The notes beneath the pieces were generated by a model, which made no database searches, was not told the DNA's origin, and saw only the letters and a program-made list of their open reading frames with translations. From Lactobacillus sp. ESL0791 (lineage in GTDB: Bacteria > Bacillota > Bacilli > Lactobacillales > Lactobacillaceae): a stretch of DNA of 64,000 nt. Position numbers and translations under genes: made by a program. Position 1 is the stretch's first letter. Each line of letters opens with the position of its first letter. The stretch is taken from assembly GCF_029433255.1 (NCBI RefSeq), contig NZ_JAQTHU010000001.1, positions 1,736,001 through 1,800,000 on the forward strand. The letters run 5' to 3'. Shown here in pieces: positions 9,697 through 19,900 of the stretch.

Positions 9697-9882
9697 CTAC
9701 CAACTAGCCTTTTTAAGACCAGGAATTTGACCCTTGTGTGCCAAATCTTTCAAGCAGATACGGCATAAACCGAATTTACGGTACACAGAGTGTGGGCGTC
9801 CACATCTCTCACAGCGTGTATATTCACGTGAAGAGAACTTAGCAGGACGATGATTTCTAATTTTTTGTGATGTCTTAGCCAT
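9697..9882 (-). CDS. rpsN: 30S ribosomal protein S14, zinc-binding short form
   Basis: Short (61-residue) type Z S14. It is marked by the zinc knuckle [17 protein letters not shown] and a further Cys (C24, C27, C40, C43). This is the primary housekeeping S14 of Gram-positives, as opposed to the longer zinc-free paralogue. It lies between rplE and rpsH as usual. Confidence 0.97.
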   Translation of the reverse strand: MAKTSQKIRNHRPAKFSSREYTRCERCGRPHSVYRKFGLCRICLKDLAHKGQIPGLKKASW

Positions 9883-9894
9883 TAATGTCCTCCA

Positions 9895-10437
9895 TTATTT
9901 TGCAAACGGCATACCAAACTGACTCAGAAGTTCATGTGCTTCTTCATCGGTATTAGCAGTAGTAACGATAACAACATCTAATCCTCTAGTACGGTTAACT
10001 TTATCGAAGTCAATTTCTGGGAAAATCAATTGCTCTTTAATACCCAAAGTATAGTTGCCGCGGCCATCAAATGAACGACTTGAAACACCTCGGAAATCAC
10101 GAACACGCGGAAGCGAAACATTGATTAACTTGTACAAGAAATCATACATTCTGTCGCCTCTAAGTGTTACCTTGGCACCAATTGACATTCCTTCACGTAG
10201 ACGGAAGTTGGCAATTGATTTCTTCGCTTTAGTAATCAAAGGCTTTTGTCCAGAAATCAAGGTTAATTCCTCAACTGCTTCATCTAAGTTCTTCGCATTT
10301 GAAACAGCATCGCCAACGCCCATATTCAAAACGATCTTTTCAATTTTAGGAACTTGCATGCTTGAATCATAGTTAAACTTGGTCATCAAAGCAGGAGCAA
10401 CCTTTTCTTTGTATTCTTTAACTAAATAACTTGCCAT
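9895..10437 (-). CDS. rplE: 50S ribosomal protein L5
   Basis: Binds 5S rRNA and forms the bridge to S13 and the P-site tRNA. Family motifs include [15 protein letters not shown] and the P-site loop region [15 protein letters not shown]. 180 residues, full length, ATG start behind GGGGAGG. Confidence 0.97.
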   Translation of the reverse strand: MASYLVKEYKEKVAPALMTKFNYDSSMQVPKIEKIVLNMGVGDAVSNAKNLDEAVEELTLISGQKPLITKAKKSIANFRLREGMSIGAKVTLRGDRMYDFLYKLINVSLPRVRDFRGVSSRSFDGRGNYTLGIKEQLIFPEIDFDKVNRTRGLDVVIVTTANTDEEAHELLSQFGMPFAK

Positions 10438-10451
10438 TTGTATCCTCCCCT

Positions 10452-10712
10452 CTATTTCTTCTCTTTCTTATCTTCTTTTTTGTTATTTTCGGCTTTAGTA
10501 ATGACTTTTACATTTGATGCGTGAATTGAGCCTTCAGATTCAACCACGCCACCATTTGCATTACTTTGTGAAGGCTTTTCATGTTTCTTGATCACGTTAA
10601 CGCCCTTAACCACTACCCGGTTCTTTTTAACGTTAACAGACAGAACAGTACCTTCTTTGCCTTTATCTTTTCCGGCAATAATTTTTACCTTGTCACCAGT
10701 CTTAACAAACAT
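10452..10712 (-). CDS. rplX: 50S ribosomal protein L24
   Basis: Assembly initiator of the large subunit, with a KOW motif near the start ([19 protein letters not shown]). The 86-residue protein ends in a lysine/glutamate-rich tail ([11 protein letters not shown]), longer in charge than in Bacillus and common in lactobacilli. Confidence 0.96.
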   Translation of the reverse strand: MFVKTGDKVKIIAGKDKGKEGTVLSVNVKKNRVVVKGVNVIKKHEKPSQSNANGGVVESEGSIHASNVKVITKAENNKKEDKKEKK

Positions 10713-10731
10713 CAGTGCACCTCACTTACAA

Positions 10732-11100
10732 TTATATGACTTCGGGAGCAAGAGAGACGATCTTCATAAAATCGTGCTCACGTAACTCACGTGCAACTGG
10801 TCCAAAGATACGAGTACCGCGTGGACTCTTATCTGCGTTAATAACTACTCCAGCATTTTCGTCAAACTTTATGTACGAACCATCTTCGCGCCGTGCGCCT
10901 GATTTTGTTCTAACGATAACAGCTTTAACGACGTCACCTTTTTTGACAACGCCACCTGGTGTTGCTTGTTTAACAGTTGCCACCACAATATCACCAATAT
11001 TACCGGTCTTACGTTTAGATCCACCTAAGACTCTAATAACTAAAAGTTCTCTGGCACCAGAGTTATCAGCAACTTTCAAACGGGTTTCGTTTTGAATCAC
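10732..11100 (-). CDS. rplN: 50S ribosomal protein L14
   Basis: Large-subunit protein at the interface bridge to 16S rRNA helix 44. The 122 residues begin [20 protein letters not shown], the family signature. The start codon is GTG (11100-11098). The gap to rpsQ is 31 bases, the widest in this part of the operon. Confidence 0.97.
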   Translation of the reverse strand: MIQNETRLKVADNSGARELLVIRVLGGSKRKTGNIGDIVVATVKQATPGGVVKKGDVVKAVIVRTKSGARREDGSYIKFDENAGVVINADKSPRGTRIFGPVARELREHDFMKIVSLAPEVI

Positions 11101-11131
11101 TGTGTAATCCTCCCCTCACTAAATCCGCAAA

Positions 11132-11398
11132 CTAAACAGATTTTTTAACAATTTCAACTAAACGGAAGCGTTTTGTACGAGATAATGGACGAGTTTCCAT
11201 GATACGAACAGTATCGCCAACTTTAGCTTCATTATTTTCGTCTTGTGCATAATATTTCTTGGAATATCTAATGCGCTTCTTGTAAACAGGGTGATTCTTA
11301 TAAGTATCAACTACAACCGTAATTGTTTTGTCCATCTTATCAGAAATTACGCGCCCTTGATATACGTGACGATGATTTCTTTCGATTGATTCGCTCAA
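11132..11398 (-). CDS. rpsQ: 30S ribosomal protein S17
   Basis: Early 16S rRNA-binding OB-fold protein, 88 residues. [18 protein letters not shown] and [19 protein letters not shown] are the recognisable family segments. The start is TTG (11398-11396) behind GGGAG; there is no better ATG. Confidence 0.96.
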   Translation of the reverse strand: MSESIERNHRHVYQGRVISDKMDKTITVVVDTYKNHPVYKKRIRYSKKYYAQDENNEAKVGDTVRIMETRPLSRTKRFRLVEIVKKSV

Positions 11399-11416
11399 GT
11401 TAATAACTCCCTTCCA

Positions 11417-11614
11417 CTAATTTTCTTCTAACGCTTTTTCGCTAAGAATTGTTTTAATTCTTGCGATATTTTTGCGGACTTTGCCGAGACGAGCGGTATT
11501 TTCTAATTGACCCGTTGCTTGTTGGAAACGCAAGTTAAAAAGTTCTTCTTTATATTGCTTTTCCTTGTCTAACATCTGATCAGTAGTTAACTCTCTGATA
11601 TCCTTAGCCTTCAT
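11417..11614 (-). CDS. rpmC: 50S ribosomal protein L29
   Basis: Two-helix protein at the exit tunnel where SRP and trigger factor dock. The ATG at 11614, preceded by AGGTGG, gives the usual [15 protein letters not shown] start and 65 residues. An upstream in-frame GTG (11626) would add four residues. The gene overlaps the end of rplP by 11 bases, so translation is coupled. Confidence 0.95.
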   Translation of the reverse strand: MKAKDIRELTTDQMLDKEKQYKEELFNLRFQQATGQLENTARLGKVRKNIARIKTILSEKALEEN

Positions 11615-12044
11615 TAGAATTGCCACCTACTTCCGAACTTTTAGTAACAAACTTACATTTGATTGGCAATTTGGTTGAAGCAAGACGCAAAGCTTCACGC
11701 GCTGTCGCTTCATTAACACCGCCAATTTCAAACATGATTTTTTCTCTTTTGACTACAGCTACCCAGCCTGCAGGTGCACCTTTACCAGAACCCATCCGGA
11801 CACCAACACCTTTAGCAGTGTATGATTTTTGCGGGAAAATTCTAATCCAAACTTTACCACCACGCTTCATGTACCGAGTCATGGCAACACGGGCTGCCTC
11901 AATTTGTTGAGTAGTGATCCAGTGCGATTCGAGAGCTTGTAAGCCGTATTCACCAAAGGCAATCGTTTTACCGCCCTTAGCGGCACCACGCATCTTCCCA
12001 CGGAATTCACGACGGTGCTTTACTCGCTTTGGTATTAAAGGCAT
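11604..12044 (-). CDS. rplP: 50S ribosomal protein L16
   Basis: L16 positions tRNA at the A site and peptidyl-transferase centre. 146 residues; [20 protein letters not shown] at the start and the [19 protein letters not shown] loop are diagnostic. Its ATG overlaps the rpsC stop by one base (TAATG). Confidence 0.97.
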   Translation of the reverse strand: MPLIPKRVKHRREFRGKMRGAAKGGKTIAFGEYGLQALESHWITTQQIEAARVAMTRYMKRGGKVWIRIFPQKSYTAKGVGVRMGSGKGAPAGWVAVVKREKIMFEIGGVNEATAREALRLASTKLPIKCKFVTKSSEVGGNSNEG

Positions 12045-12715
12045 TATTCATTTCCTCCCTTCACTGCTTTTGCATCTTTTTTGTTCTTAGAAGGCAATAC
12101 TTCACCACGATTAATCCAAACTTGGACACCGATTTCACCGTATGTCGTGTAAGCATTAACCCATGCATATGCAATATCAGCTCTTAAGGTCTGTAATGGA
12201 ACCCGGCCTTCAGTATGCCACTCTCTACGTGCCATATCAGCTCCGTTCAAACGGCCAGAAGTTTGTACCCTGATTCCCTTAGCGCCGGCACGCATTGTTC
12301 TTTGCGTTGCTTGACGGATCGCACGTCTGAAAGCAATCCGGGCTTCCAATTGACTAGCAATACTGTCAGCAACTAACTTAGCATCAAGATCCGGCTTTTT
12401 AATTTCAACAATGTTGACGTGCACTTGTTTCTTGGTTAAAGCATTCAGTTGCTTCCTCAAAGCTTCAACTTCGACACCGCCTTTACCAATGACCATACCC
12501 GGTTTTGAAGTATGAATTGAAACATTGATCTTGTTAGCGGCACGTTCTATTTCTATAGTAGAAACAGAGGCATCTTTTAATTTCTTCGAAATGAACTTTC
12601 TAATCCGAATATCTTCATTTAAAGTTTCTTTATATCCTCTGTCAGCATACCATTTTGATTCCCAGTCACGAATGACACCTAGACGGAAACCATTTGGGTT
12701 AATTTTTTGACCCAT
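12044..12715 (-). CDS. rpsC: 30S ribosomal protein S3
   Basis: S3 forms the mRNA entry pore and has helicase-related activity with S4 and S5. The 223 residues include the N-terminal [14 protein letters not shown], a KH domain with [16 protein letters not shown], and the C-terminal domain with [18 protein letters not shown]. Normal length and order. Confidence 0.97.
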   Translation of the reverse strand: MGQKINPNGFRLGVIRDWESKWYADRGYKETLNEDIRIRKFISKKLKDASVSTIEIERAANKINVSIHTSKPGMVIGKGGVEVEALRKQLNALTKKQVHVNIVEIKKPDLDAKLVADSIASQLEARIAFRRAIRQATQRTMRAGAKGIRVQTSGRLNGADMARREWHTEGRVPLQTLRADIAYAWVNAYTTYGEIGVQVWINRGEVLPSKNKKDAKAVKGGNE

Positions 12716-12728
12716 TAATATACCTCCC

Positions 12729-13082
12729 TTAATCGTTCTTTTCTGAAACTACTACAACTACGTGACTAGTTCTCTTGTTAATCGGAGAAGCCATACCTTT
12801 TGCCCGTGGGCGAAATCTCTTTAAAGTTGCACCTTCATTTACGTATGCTTCTGATACGTATAAATTAGCACTTTCAAGATCGTAGTTGTGTTCTGCGTTA
12901 GCGATAGCTGAACGTAAAACTTTTTCAACGATTGGGGAAGCAGCTCTAGGCGTAAATTCTAAGATTGCCAATGCTTCAGCAACGCTTTTGCCACGAATTA
13001 AATCGATGACTAGACGAGCTTTTCTTGGAGCAATCCGAACAGTTCTTGCTTCAGCTCTTGCTGAACTAATTTGTTCTGCCAT
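12729..13082 (-). CDS. rplV: 50S ribosomal protein L22
   Basis: Its extended hairpin lines the exit tunnel at the macrolide constriction. The hairpin [19 protein letters not shown] is complete, with no insertion of the kind linked to macrolide resistance. 117 residues, ATG start behind AAAGGAG. Confidence 0.97.
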   Translation of the reverse strand: MAEQISSARAEARTVRIAPRKARLVIDLIRGKSVAEALAILEFTPRAASPIVEKVLRSAIANAEHNYDLESANLYVSEAYVNEGATLKRFRPRAKGMASPINKRTSHVVVVVSEKND

Positions 13083-13101
13083 TTAAGTGTTTCTCCTTTC
13101 C

Positions 13102-13389
13102 TTAAGCTTTGGCTGCCGTGGCCTTATCAGCGCTAGTTCTGTGACCATGAAAAGTTCTTGTTGGAACAAATTCACCTAGCTTATGACCAACCATATCCTC
13201 GGTAATGTAAACCGGAACATGTTTTCTACCATCGTAAACAGCTATCGTCAAACCAACGAAGGAAGGAAAAATAGTTGAACGACGTGACCAAGTCTTAATA
13301 ACCTGTTTTTTGTCTGAATCTGCTTGTGCATCAACCTTTTTTAATAAAGATGCGTCAGCAAAAGGACCTTTTTTAATACTACGGCTCAT
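13102..13389 (-). CDS. rpsS: 30S ribosomal protein S19
   Basis: Small-subunit head protein near S13 and the A site. [19 protein letters not shown] and [14 protein letters not shown] are family hallmarks. 95 residues; the tail ends KATAAKA. Confidence 0.97.
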   Translation of the reverse strand: MSRSIKKGPFADASLLKKVDAQADSDKKQVIKTWSRRSTIFPSFVGLTIAVYDGRKHVPVYITEDMVGHKLGEFVPTRTFHGHRTSADKATAAKA

Positions 13390-13408
13390 TAATTAACCCC
13401 TCCTTCTA

Positions 13409-14245
13409 TTATTTGCTACCCTTACGGTGACGAATAATTAATTTTTCACTTGACTTCTTAGCATTTCTGGTCTTAACACCGCGTGACTTCTTGCCCCATG
13501 GTGTCATTGGCTGTGGACGGCCTACAGGTGCCTTACCTTCACCACCACCATGTGGGTGATCATTCGGGTTCATTACGGAACCACGTGATTGTGGACGTCT
13601 GCCAAGCCAACGTGAACGACCTGCTTTACCTAATTGGATTAATGAATGCTGTTCATTGCCAACTATACCGACAGTTGCACGGCAAGTTGATAAAATCTTA
13701 CGAACTTCACCACTCTGTAATCTAACCAAAGTGTAACTGCCATCATTGCCTAAAACTTGTGCACTGGCACCAGCACTTCTTACAAGCTGTCCGCCTTTGC
13801 CAGGTTTTAATTCAATGTTATGAATTGACGTACCTGTTGGGATATTCTTCAAAAGTAAAGCATTACCCGGCTTAATATCAGCAGTTTCACCAGATTCAAC
13901 GATGTCACCAACATTCAAACCCTTAGGGGCCAAAATATAAGTTTTAACTCCGTCGGTGTAGTGAAGCAAAGCAATGTCTGCAGTTCTGTTAGGATCATAT
14001 TCGATTGCCTTTACAACTGCCTTGGCATTGTCCTTGTTACGCTTGAAATCAATGATACGGTATTTCTGTTTGTGACCACCACCACGGTGTCTGCTAGTAA
14101 TGTGACCATATGAATTACGACCAGCTGTATGCGATTGTGATTCAAGTAAAGTACGTTCTGGCTTGCTCTTAGTAATTTCAGCAAAGTCAGAAGAAGTCAT
14201 ATTACGGCGACCATTTGTGGTTGGCTTATAAATTTTAATAGCCAA
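13409..14245 (-). CDS. rplB: 50S ribosomal protein L2
   Basis: Core large-subunit protein needed for subunit association and peptidyl transfer. 278 residues, with the rRNA-binding [18 protein letters not shown] segment (here [18 protein letters not shown]) containing the conserved histidine. The start codon is TTG (14245-14243), seven bases after GGAGG. Confidence 0.97.
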   Translation of the reverse strand: MAIKIYKPTTNGRRNMTSSDFAEITKSKPERTLLESQSHTAGRNSYGHITSRHRGGGHKQKYRIIDFKRNKDNAKAVVKAIEYDPNRTADIALLHYTDGVKTYILAPKGLNVGDIVESGETADIKPGNALLLKNIPTGTSIHNIELKPGKGGQLVRSAGASAQVLGNDGSYTLVRLQSGEVRKILSTCRATVGIVGNEQHSLIQLGKAGRSRWLGRRPQSRGSVMNPNDHPHGGGEGKAPVGRPQPMTPWGKKSRGVKTRNAKKSSEKLIIRHRKGSK

Positions 14246-14260
14246 TTGACTGACCTCCTA

Positions 14261-14569
14261 TTACTTCTTATCTTCTTGTTTATCTTCATCCTTGAAGACT
14301 TTAATGTCGTTTGAATCCTCAGTTAAAGTAACGATTGCTTTACGCGTACGTGCTGTCTTACCAGTGTAACGACCAACACGCTTGTCCTTACCACGAACAT
14401 TCATGATATTGACTTTTTTGACTTTAACATCAAAAATTTCCTCGACAGCACTGCGAACTTGAGTTTTAGTAGCGGTTAAGAGCACATTGAACGTGTACTT
14501 CTTATCGTCCATCAAGTTCGTGGACTTTTCAGTAATGACAGGTCTTAAAATAATATCGCGTGCATCCAT
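14261..14569 (-). CDS. rplW: 50S ribosomal protein L23
   Basis: Exit-tunnel protein and docking site for trigger factor and SRP. I use the ATG at 14569 ([16 protein letters not shown], 102 residues). It overlaps the rplD stop by one base, whereas the TTG three codons earlier lies too close to the ribosome site. The family motif is [16 protein letters not shown]. Confidence 0.95.
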   Translation of the reverse strand: MDARDIILRPVITEKSTNLMDDKKYTFNVLLTATKTQVRSAVEEIFDVKVKKVNIMNVRGKDKRVGRYTGKTARTRKAIVTLTEDSNDIKVFKDEDKQEDKK

Positions 14570-15186
14570 TAAGCCCAAACCTCCTCAATTTTCTTGACAG
14601 CATCTTGAGTTAAGATTAGTTTTTGGTAGTTAACTGCATCTTCAACGTTTAAGCTGTTAACAGGTACAACCTTAACCTTGGCTAAGTTTCCTGCTGAGAG
14701 TTTTACATTTTCATCATCGGAAACGATTAAAACTTTGCCTTCAACCTTTAAGCTGTTCAGGATCGATACCAATTCTTTTGTCTTAGGTGCTGACATCGTC
14801 AGCTTGTCTAAAACAATTAAATCTTGATCAATTACCTTTTGAGAAAGAACCGACTTGATAGCCAAACGACGTTGCTTTCTTGGCATTGAATATGCATAAG
14901 AACGTGGTGTTGGTCCAAAAACAATACCGCCGCCGCGCCATTGTGGTGACCTGATGGAACCTTGACGAGCACGACCCGTACCCTTTTGCTTCCATGGTTT
15001 CTTACCACCGCCGCGAACAGCAGATCTGTTCTTCACTTTAGAAGTACCTTGGCGTCTTCCAGCTCTTTGCCTGATAATTGCTTCAAAAACAAGATTTTCA
15101 TTGGGCTCAATCCCAAACACCTTGTCATTCAAAGTAACGCTGCCGGATTCTTTGCCAGCTTGATCGATAACCTTTAAATTAGCCAT
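14569..15186 (-). CDS. rplD: 50S ribosomal protein L4
   Basis: Its loop reaches the exit tunnel near the macrolide site; the loop [20 protein letters not shown] is intact, without resistance-type changes that I can see. 205 residues. In gamma-proteobacteria L4 represses the S10 operon; that leader structure is not expected in Firmicutes. Confidence 0.97.
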   Translation of the reverse strand: MANLKVIDQAGKESGSVTLNDKVFGIEPNENLVFEAIIRQRAGRRQGTSKVKNRSAVRGGGKKPWKQKGTGRARQGSIRSPQWRGGGIVFGPTPRSYAYSMPRKQRRLAIKSVLSQKVIDQDLIVLDKLTMSAPKTKELVSILNSLKVEGKVLIVSDDENVKLSAGNLAKVKVVPVNSLNVEDAVNYQKLILTQDAVKKIEEVWA

Positions 15187-15200
15187 TCTAGTCCTCCTTC

Positions 15201-15830
15201 CTATTTAGTAGCTTTAGCAGCAGATCTAACAATAATTAATGAATTCTTGGCACCTGGAACGTTGCCCTTGATCATTAAAACATTCTTGTCTGCAACAACT
15301 TTTTCAATTACTAAGTTTTCAATGGTAACTTTCTTCACGCCCATGTGTCCTGGCAGACGCTTGCCCTTTGGCACACGGTTAATGATTGAACCCATTGAAC
15401 CAGGAATTCTGTGGTATCTTGAACCGTGAGTTTCTGGTCCACGTGATTGGCCCCAACGCTTAATGTTACCCTGGTATCCATGACCTCTTGTAGTTCCGGT
15501 AACGTCAACGACGTCGCCTTCCTTAAATGTATCCACAGTAACTTCTGAGCCGACTTCGTAGTCCTTAAGCTCAACTCCGCGGATTTCACGTATGAAGCGC
15601 TTAGGCGAAGTCTTTGCTTTTGCAGCATGACCTTTTTCTGGTTTGTTGCTCAATACTTCACGCTTATCTTGGTATCCCAATTGAACTGCTTCGTAGCCGT
15701 CTGATTCAACAGTCTTAACTTGCATAACAACATTAGGATCTGCTTCCACAACAGTTACGGGAACAAGGATACCATCTTTAGTGAAAACTTGAGTCATCCC
15801 AACTTTTCTTCCTAAGATTCCTTTGGTCAT
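15201..15830 (-). CDS. rplC: 50S ribosomal protein L3
   Basis: Early assembly protein reaching the peptidyl-transferase centre. 209 residues, [16 protein letters not shown] at the start and the conserved loop [14 protein letters not shown] (C-terminal extension with HGS). It follows rpsJ by 24 bases. Confidence 0.97.
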   Translation of the reverse strand: MTKGILGRKVGMTQVFTKDGILVPVTVVEADPNVVMQVKTVESDGYEAVQLGYQDKREVLSNKPEKGHAAKAKTSPKRFIREIRGVELKDYEVGSEVTVDTFKEGDVVDVTGTTRGHGYQGNIKRWGQSRGPETHGSRYHRIPGSMGSIINRVPKGKRLPGHMGVKKVTIENLVIEKVVADKNVLMIKGNVPGAKNSLIIVRSAAKATK

Positions 15831-15854
15831 GATTACACCTCTTTCTCTAAAAAA

Positions 15855-16163
15855 TTATAATTTGATTTCGATGTCAACACCACTTGGAAGATCAAGCTTC
15901 ATTAATGAGTCAACAGTCTTAGGTGTAGGACTTAAAATGTCGATTAACCGCTTGTGGGTCCGCATTTCAAACTGCTCACGTGAATCCTTGTTCTTGTGTG
16001 GTGAACGAAGAACAGTGAACAAAACCCTTTCTGTTGGCAATGGAACTGGTCCAGAAATTTCTGCACCGGTTCTCTTAGCAGTAGCTACAATCTTAGCAGC
16101 TGATTCATCGAGAATACCATGTTCGTATGACTTGAGTCGAATACGAATTGATTGACTTGCCAT
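15855..16163 (-). CDS. rpsJ: 30S ribosomal protein S10
   Basis: First gene of the S10 operon; the protein also serves as NusE in antitermination. 102 residues. [16 protein letters not shown] and the loop [17 protein letters not shown] are diagnostic, and the residues around KKDS-type tetracycline-linked positions look wild type. Preceded by a leader of about 155 bases and a good promoter (16326-16354). Confidence 0.97.
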   Translation of the reverse strand: MASQSIRIRLKSYEHGILDESAAKIVATAKRTGAEISGPVPLPTERVLFTVLRSPHKNKDSREQFEMRTHKRLIDILSPTPKTVDSLMKLDLPSGVDIEIKL

Positions 16164-16319
16164 TGAATTACCTCCTTAACGTCCTCTTTAAAAGATGACT
16201 AGCTGAACAAAAATTACCGACACACCTCCGTGGCAATGCAGCCTGGTGTGCCGCAACCTTTTGCATCAACGCTTAACAACAATTATGCGATTAGGGCATA
16301 GTAACCCCCTGAACGCACA
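16164..16319 (-). promoter_or_regulatory. 5' leader of the S10 operon with hairpin
   Basis: Untranslated stretch between the predicted transcription start (about 16319) and rpsJ. It holds a stem CACACC/GGTGTG (16221-16250) enclosing GGCTGCATTGCCACGG, and a second weak stem AGGG/CCCT. There is no T tract, so it is not a classical attenuator. It may carry ribosomal-protein autoregulation, but I cannot assign a known leader family. Confidence 0.45.
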
Positions 16320-16325
16320 AAGACT

Positions 16326-16354
16326 ATTGTACTTGGAATAGTCTTAAATATCAA
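16326..16354 (-). promoter_or_regulatory. Promoter of the S10-spc super-operon overlapped by an inverted repeat
   Basis: TTGATA, exactly 17 bases, TACAAT on the minus strand. A perfect 9-bp inverted repeat AAGACTATT/AATAGTCTT (16320-16328 and 16337-16345, 8-base loop) lies over the spacer and -10. It could be an operator or simply part of the initial transcript. Confidence 0.75.
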
Positions 16355-16473
16355 GGGTTTAGGACACTTTTTTAATTATTTGCGGTAAAAAGTATTCCAA
16401 ATGTTAGCAGCAATAATAATCTTTGCATGGAAATAAAGCGGCCTTAATTGTACGAAACTTTAATGTCATGAAC

Positions 16474-16518
16474 AAAAGAAACCAGTGAAGAATTTAAACA
16501 TCTTCATTGGTTTCTTTT
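16474..16518 (-). terminator. Terminator of the adhesin operon
   Basis: An 18-base-pair stem (AAAAGAAACCAATGAAGA against its complement with one G-T pair, nine-base loop) followed by TTTTGTT, 33 bases after the stop of the distal adhesin gene. It separates the adhesin operon from the S10 promoter. Confidence 0.85.
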
Positions 16519-16550
16519 CTAAAAATCAGAGTTTTCACTCAAACTCGCTA

Positions 16551-16925
16551 TTAACTTTTTTCAGTAATAAATTTATTCACTGCATCGGCCTTGATAAACT
16601 CATTGATACCAATTGCGTAATATTTGCCGTGCTTTATTTTTACATGTGCGCCGTACGTCGTTATCTCTGTACCTTCATAAATGGTCTTATCCGCAATCCG
16701 CTGACCCGATTTATCATAAACATAACTGGTCTTAATCAGCTTGCGCTTCTGCCCATCAATATTGCCGGCTTTAACGTACTGGTTGCCTTCCAGATGGTAG
16801 TAGAGTTTGCCTTCGAGCAGCGCTGTGCCATAGGTTTTGACCTTAAGGCCCTGCTGCAAGACTCGGTTAGTAACCCGGTTAGCATCTTGATTATAAATAT
16901 ACGAATTATGCATCAGGATTGCTTC
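16551..16925 (-). other. Two C-terminal SLAP (S-layer-type) wall-binding modules of adhesin 1
   Basis: Two tandem units of about 60 residues with the SLAP pattern: tyrosine-rich start (HNSYIYNQ; KTSYVYDKSGQR), central VKTYGTALLEGKLYYHL or ITTYGAHVKIKHGKYYAI, and an end YVKAGNI or FIKADAV. The family binds cell-wall polymers non-covalently. Confidence 0.85.
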
Positions 16926-19900
16926 GTTAAGCGTAGGCCCAACCACCGTTACCTTTACCGGTACCGAAACAAATGTCCCGTTCGGATAGCGAACGTTGAC
17001 AAAACTGCTGTATGTACCTTCCTTATCCGTTGCCGGAATATGATCTTTGTCCCAAACATATTCACAACCATCCGGCATTGCATTAACACTGGTCACAGCA
17101 CCTTTGGCATATTCATTATGGGCTGCAAGGTCGGTATGCTGCGGGACAATAACGCTGCCTGAGAGCAGCTTAACTGCTTTTGACTTTGAAACTACAGGTT
17201 TAGCCTTCGGGTCATCGCCGTCAATATGACTAACCATGACTTTTACCGGTATGGTTTCAGTGACCTCAGGCAAACCTGCCTGCTGGTCTGCAGGATAGTA
17301 GATTCTGAAATTACCGATTTGCGGATGTGTATTATCAGGCTGTGCCAAGTTAATGCCAGTAATTGTCTTGTCAATTGTGGCTCCAGTACTTGCAACCTTG
17401 TCGTAGTTGAGCAGAATCCGCTTGATGTCATTAGTTCCAAAAACAGTATATTGATCCGCATGAATAGCATTATTACTGATTTCTCCCCTAACTAGCTCTA
17501 AAGGAATATCAGTAAAGACCTGCTGCCAATTATCATCATTATATTTGACGGTCAGGGTAACGGTATCACCCGTCTGCTCCAACGAATAAGTGGCTATAGA
17601 ATTAACCGTGCTGGTATCAAGATAATAAGAAGCAATATCCTTTACATTATCTTCACTAAGATTCATGCCCGAACTGCCTAGATAATCCTTCTTAGCTACG
17701 GCAGAAGGATTCAGCTGCGCACCAACTAGCGTAATAGTAACGCGAACGTCCTGAAACGACTCGCCACGATTAAACGTAACTCTTATCTTTTTCTGGATCT
17801 GCTTTGCGGTAGCACCAGCAAGGCTGGCAACTGAGAGATCAGGAGCACCATCTACCCAAGACAGCTGATATTCTGACGTATTAACATCGGTAACCCCATC
17901 TGGCATCTTAACGCTAACTAGGTCACTCAAATTAAGACGCTTATTGACATGAACCGTTTGGTCAATCGGTGAACATCTGCTGACACCAGCTCTAGTATTA
18001 ATTGTTAATTTAATCGGCAGGTATTGGTGCCTACTGTCCGAATAGGTAACCTCAATTGCGGCATCAATCTCACCAGATGCAGTGTTTAGATCCGAAAGAG
18101 GCAGTTCGGCATGTGTACTGTCATTCTTTACCCATTTATAGGTAGGTGAAAAGTGAAAAGATGTCGGCTCCTTTACCAAAGTTTCAGCTGCAGGTACCGT
18201 TCCCTGAATATAGGCTGCTTTATAATTAGAGCCGGATTGCGTAACACCGGTAGCCGAAGCATTTATGGATACTCCTTCAACCTTAAAGGCGGCTTTTTCT
18301 TCAGTAAGTTCATGTGAACCATCAGTATAAACAATTTGCAGCTTATGATTCTGCACATCCGCACCATCACTTGCTGGAATATCAGTATTACTTGTATCCC
18401 ATACAATCTTACTTACTACAGAAGACGGACTGACAGGAGGTAAAAATGGCGTATCGCTGCCATCCTTCAAGGTCAACAGATTATCAATCATAGCAGGATC
18501 TGTAATTACCGGAATTCGAGGGTAGTTCTGAGCATCGAATGCATCACCATGATCCGTTCGATGAATAATAATCTCTTTCCCGGCAGTGACATGCGGCGTA
18601 TAGTCATCCTTCATGGCTGTAACATTTAAATCTACAGGAACAGCCTGTTTATTACCATCATGATAATCAATCAAAACATAGACTGTTTGGTGACCAACAT
18701 GACTAACATCCGGAGTAGAAGTAATCTCCGCATCTTTAGACCAGCTATAACTTGCTTTATAAAAGTCATCAACTTTACTATGGTCGATAGCGTTTTTAGC
18801 AGCAACTGTATCCAAATCATCGGAGTGGTTAATACTAATGGTCTTCGTATTGCCAGAAGGTCGCCCGCCAGAATAATTTACTTTAACAGGATCCGAGCTA
18901 TCCCCTACATCTGTAGTCGCACCATCTTGATAAGTTATTTCGAGTTGATTAGTTACAGAATTAATCCCCAAATTGCTTAGTGTCGGCTCAGTCTTCCATT
19001 TAACCGACTTAATAATTTCAGACAAGCCCTCAGTTATAGGAGCAGCACTTGCAAAGCCATCTCTCGGTCTAACATCAAGGAACTGACTCCAAGTGGTAGG
19101 ATCATCAAATTCAACTGGGCCAACTTGACTTGCAGTCAAACTAATCGGCTTACCACTAGCAGTCGTCTTTTCATGCAAATGCAATGCACCACTACTATTG
19201 AAAATTATCTTATATGCATCATTATAATTCTTAACTTCTAGCGGCACCGATATATCTTGGACACCGTCAAGCTTACCGCTAGGCTGTGAATAAGTGATTT
19301 CAACCCCAATATTAGTATACGTCTTGTGCTGGTCCAAATCATTTGAGTCCGAGTCCACTAAAGGTACCCAGTTAGGAGCAACAGTAGTGCCAATATTTTT
19401 TACCCACTTATAGTCTAAGGTCCACTTATCTGTATTGTTGTTTTCTGGTGTGGCACCCCATCCGTTAGTAGCTGGCTGACCATCTATTTTTACTGCCAGC
19501 TTAGCCTTAGTCGCACTTGGAATCGTCCTAAGCTGCGTATATTGCCGAGTTCCCGCTTCTATTTTTGGAATTTTTACAATAATAGGAATAGGGCAGACTT
19601 CACCGTTGCCAAAGGTTACTTCAATAACAGCATTAGCTCTTAATGCGTTTGGACCAGGCACAATATTCGCCGCATCAGGTGTGACGAAACCTTCTTTGCT
19701 AATTGCGCCCCCGTCTACCTCTGCACCTGTACTATCTATTGCTTTACTGTCTGACCATGCAACAGAAGCAATAGTATAGTAACTTTTATTTTTAAAATAA
19801 TCTTCCCTTCCCTTTAAAGCGTCAATAGAAAAATCTCCGCCATCTTCAGTATCATTGAACTTGACCGAATTTAATTCTGTAAGAGTATCGATTCCAATAG

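Noticed and set aside
16485..17162. A 225-codon plus-strand open frame opposite the end of adhesin 1
   Set aside because: It lies antisense to a clear coding region, lacks a ribosome site and has no recognisable protein pattern.
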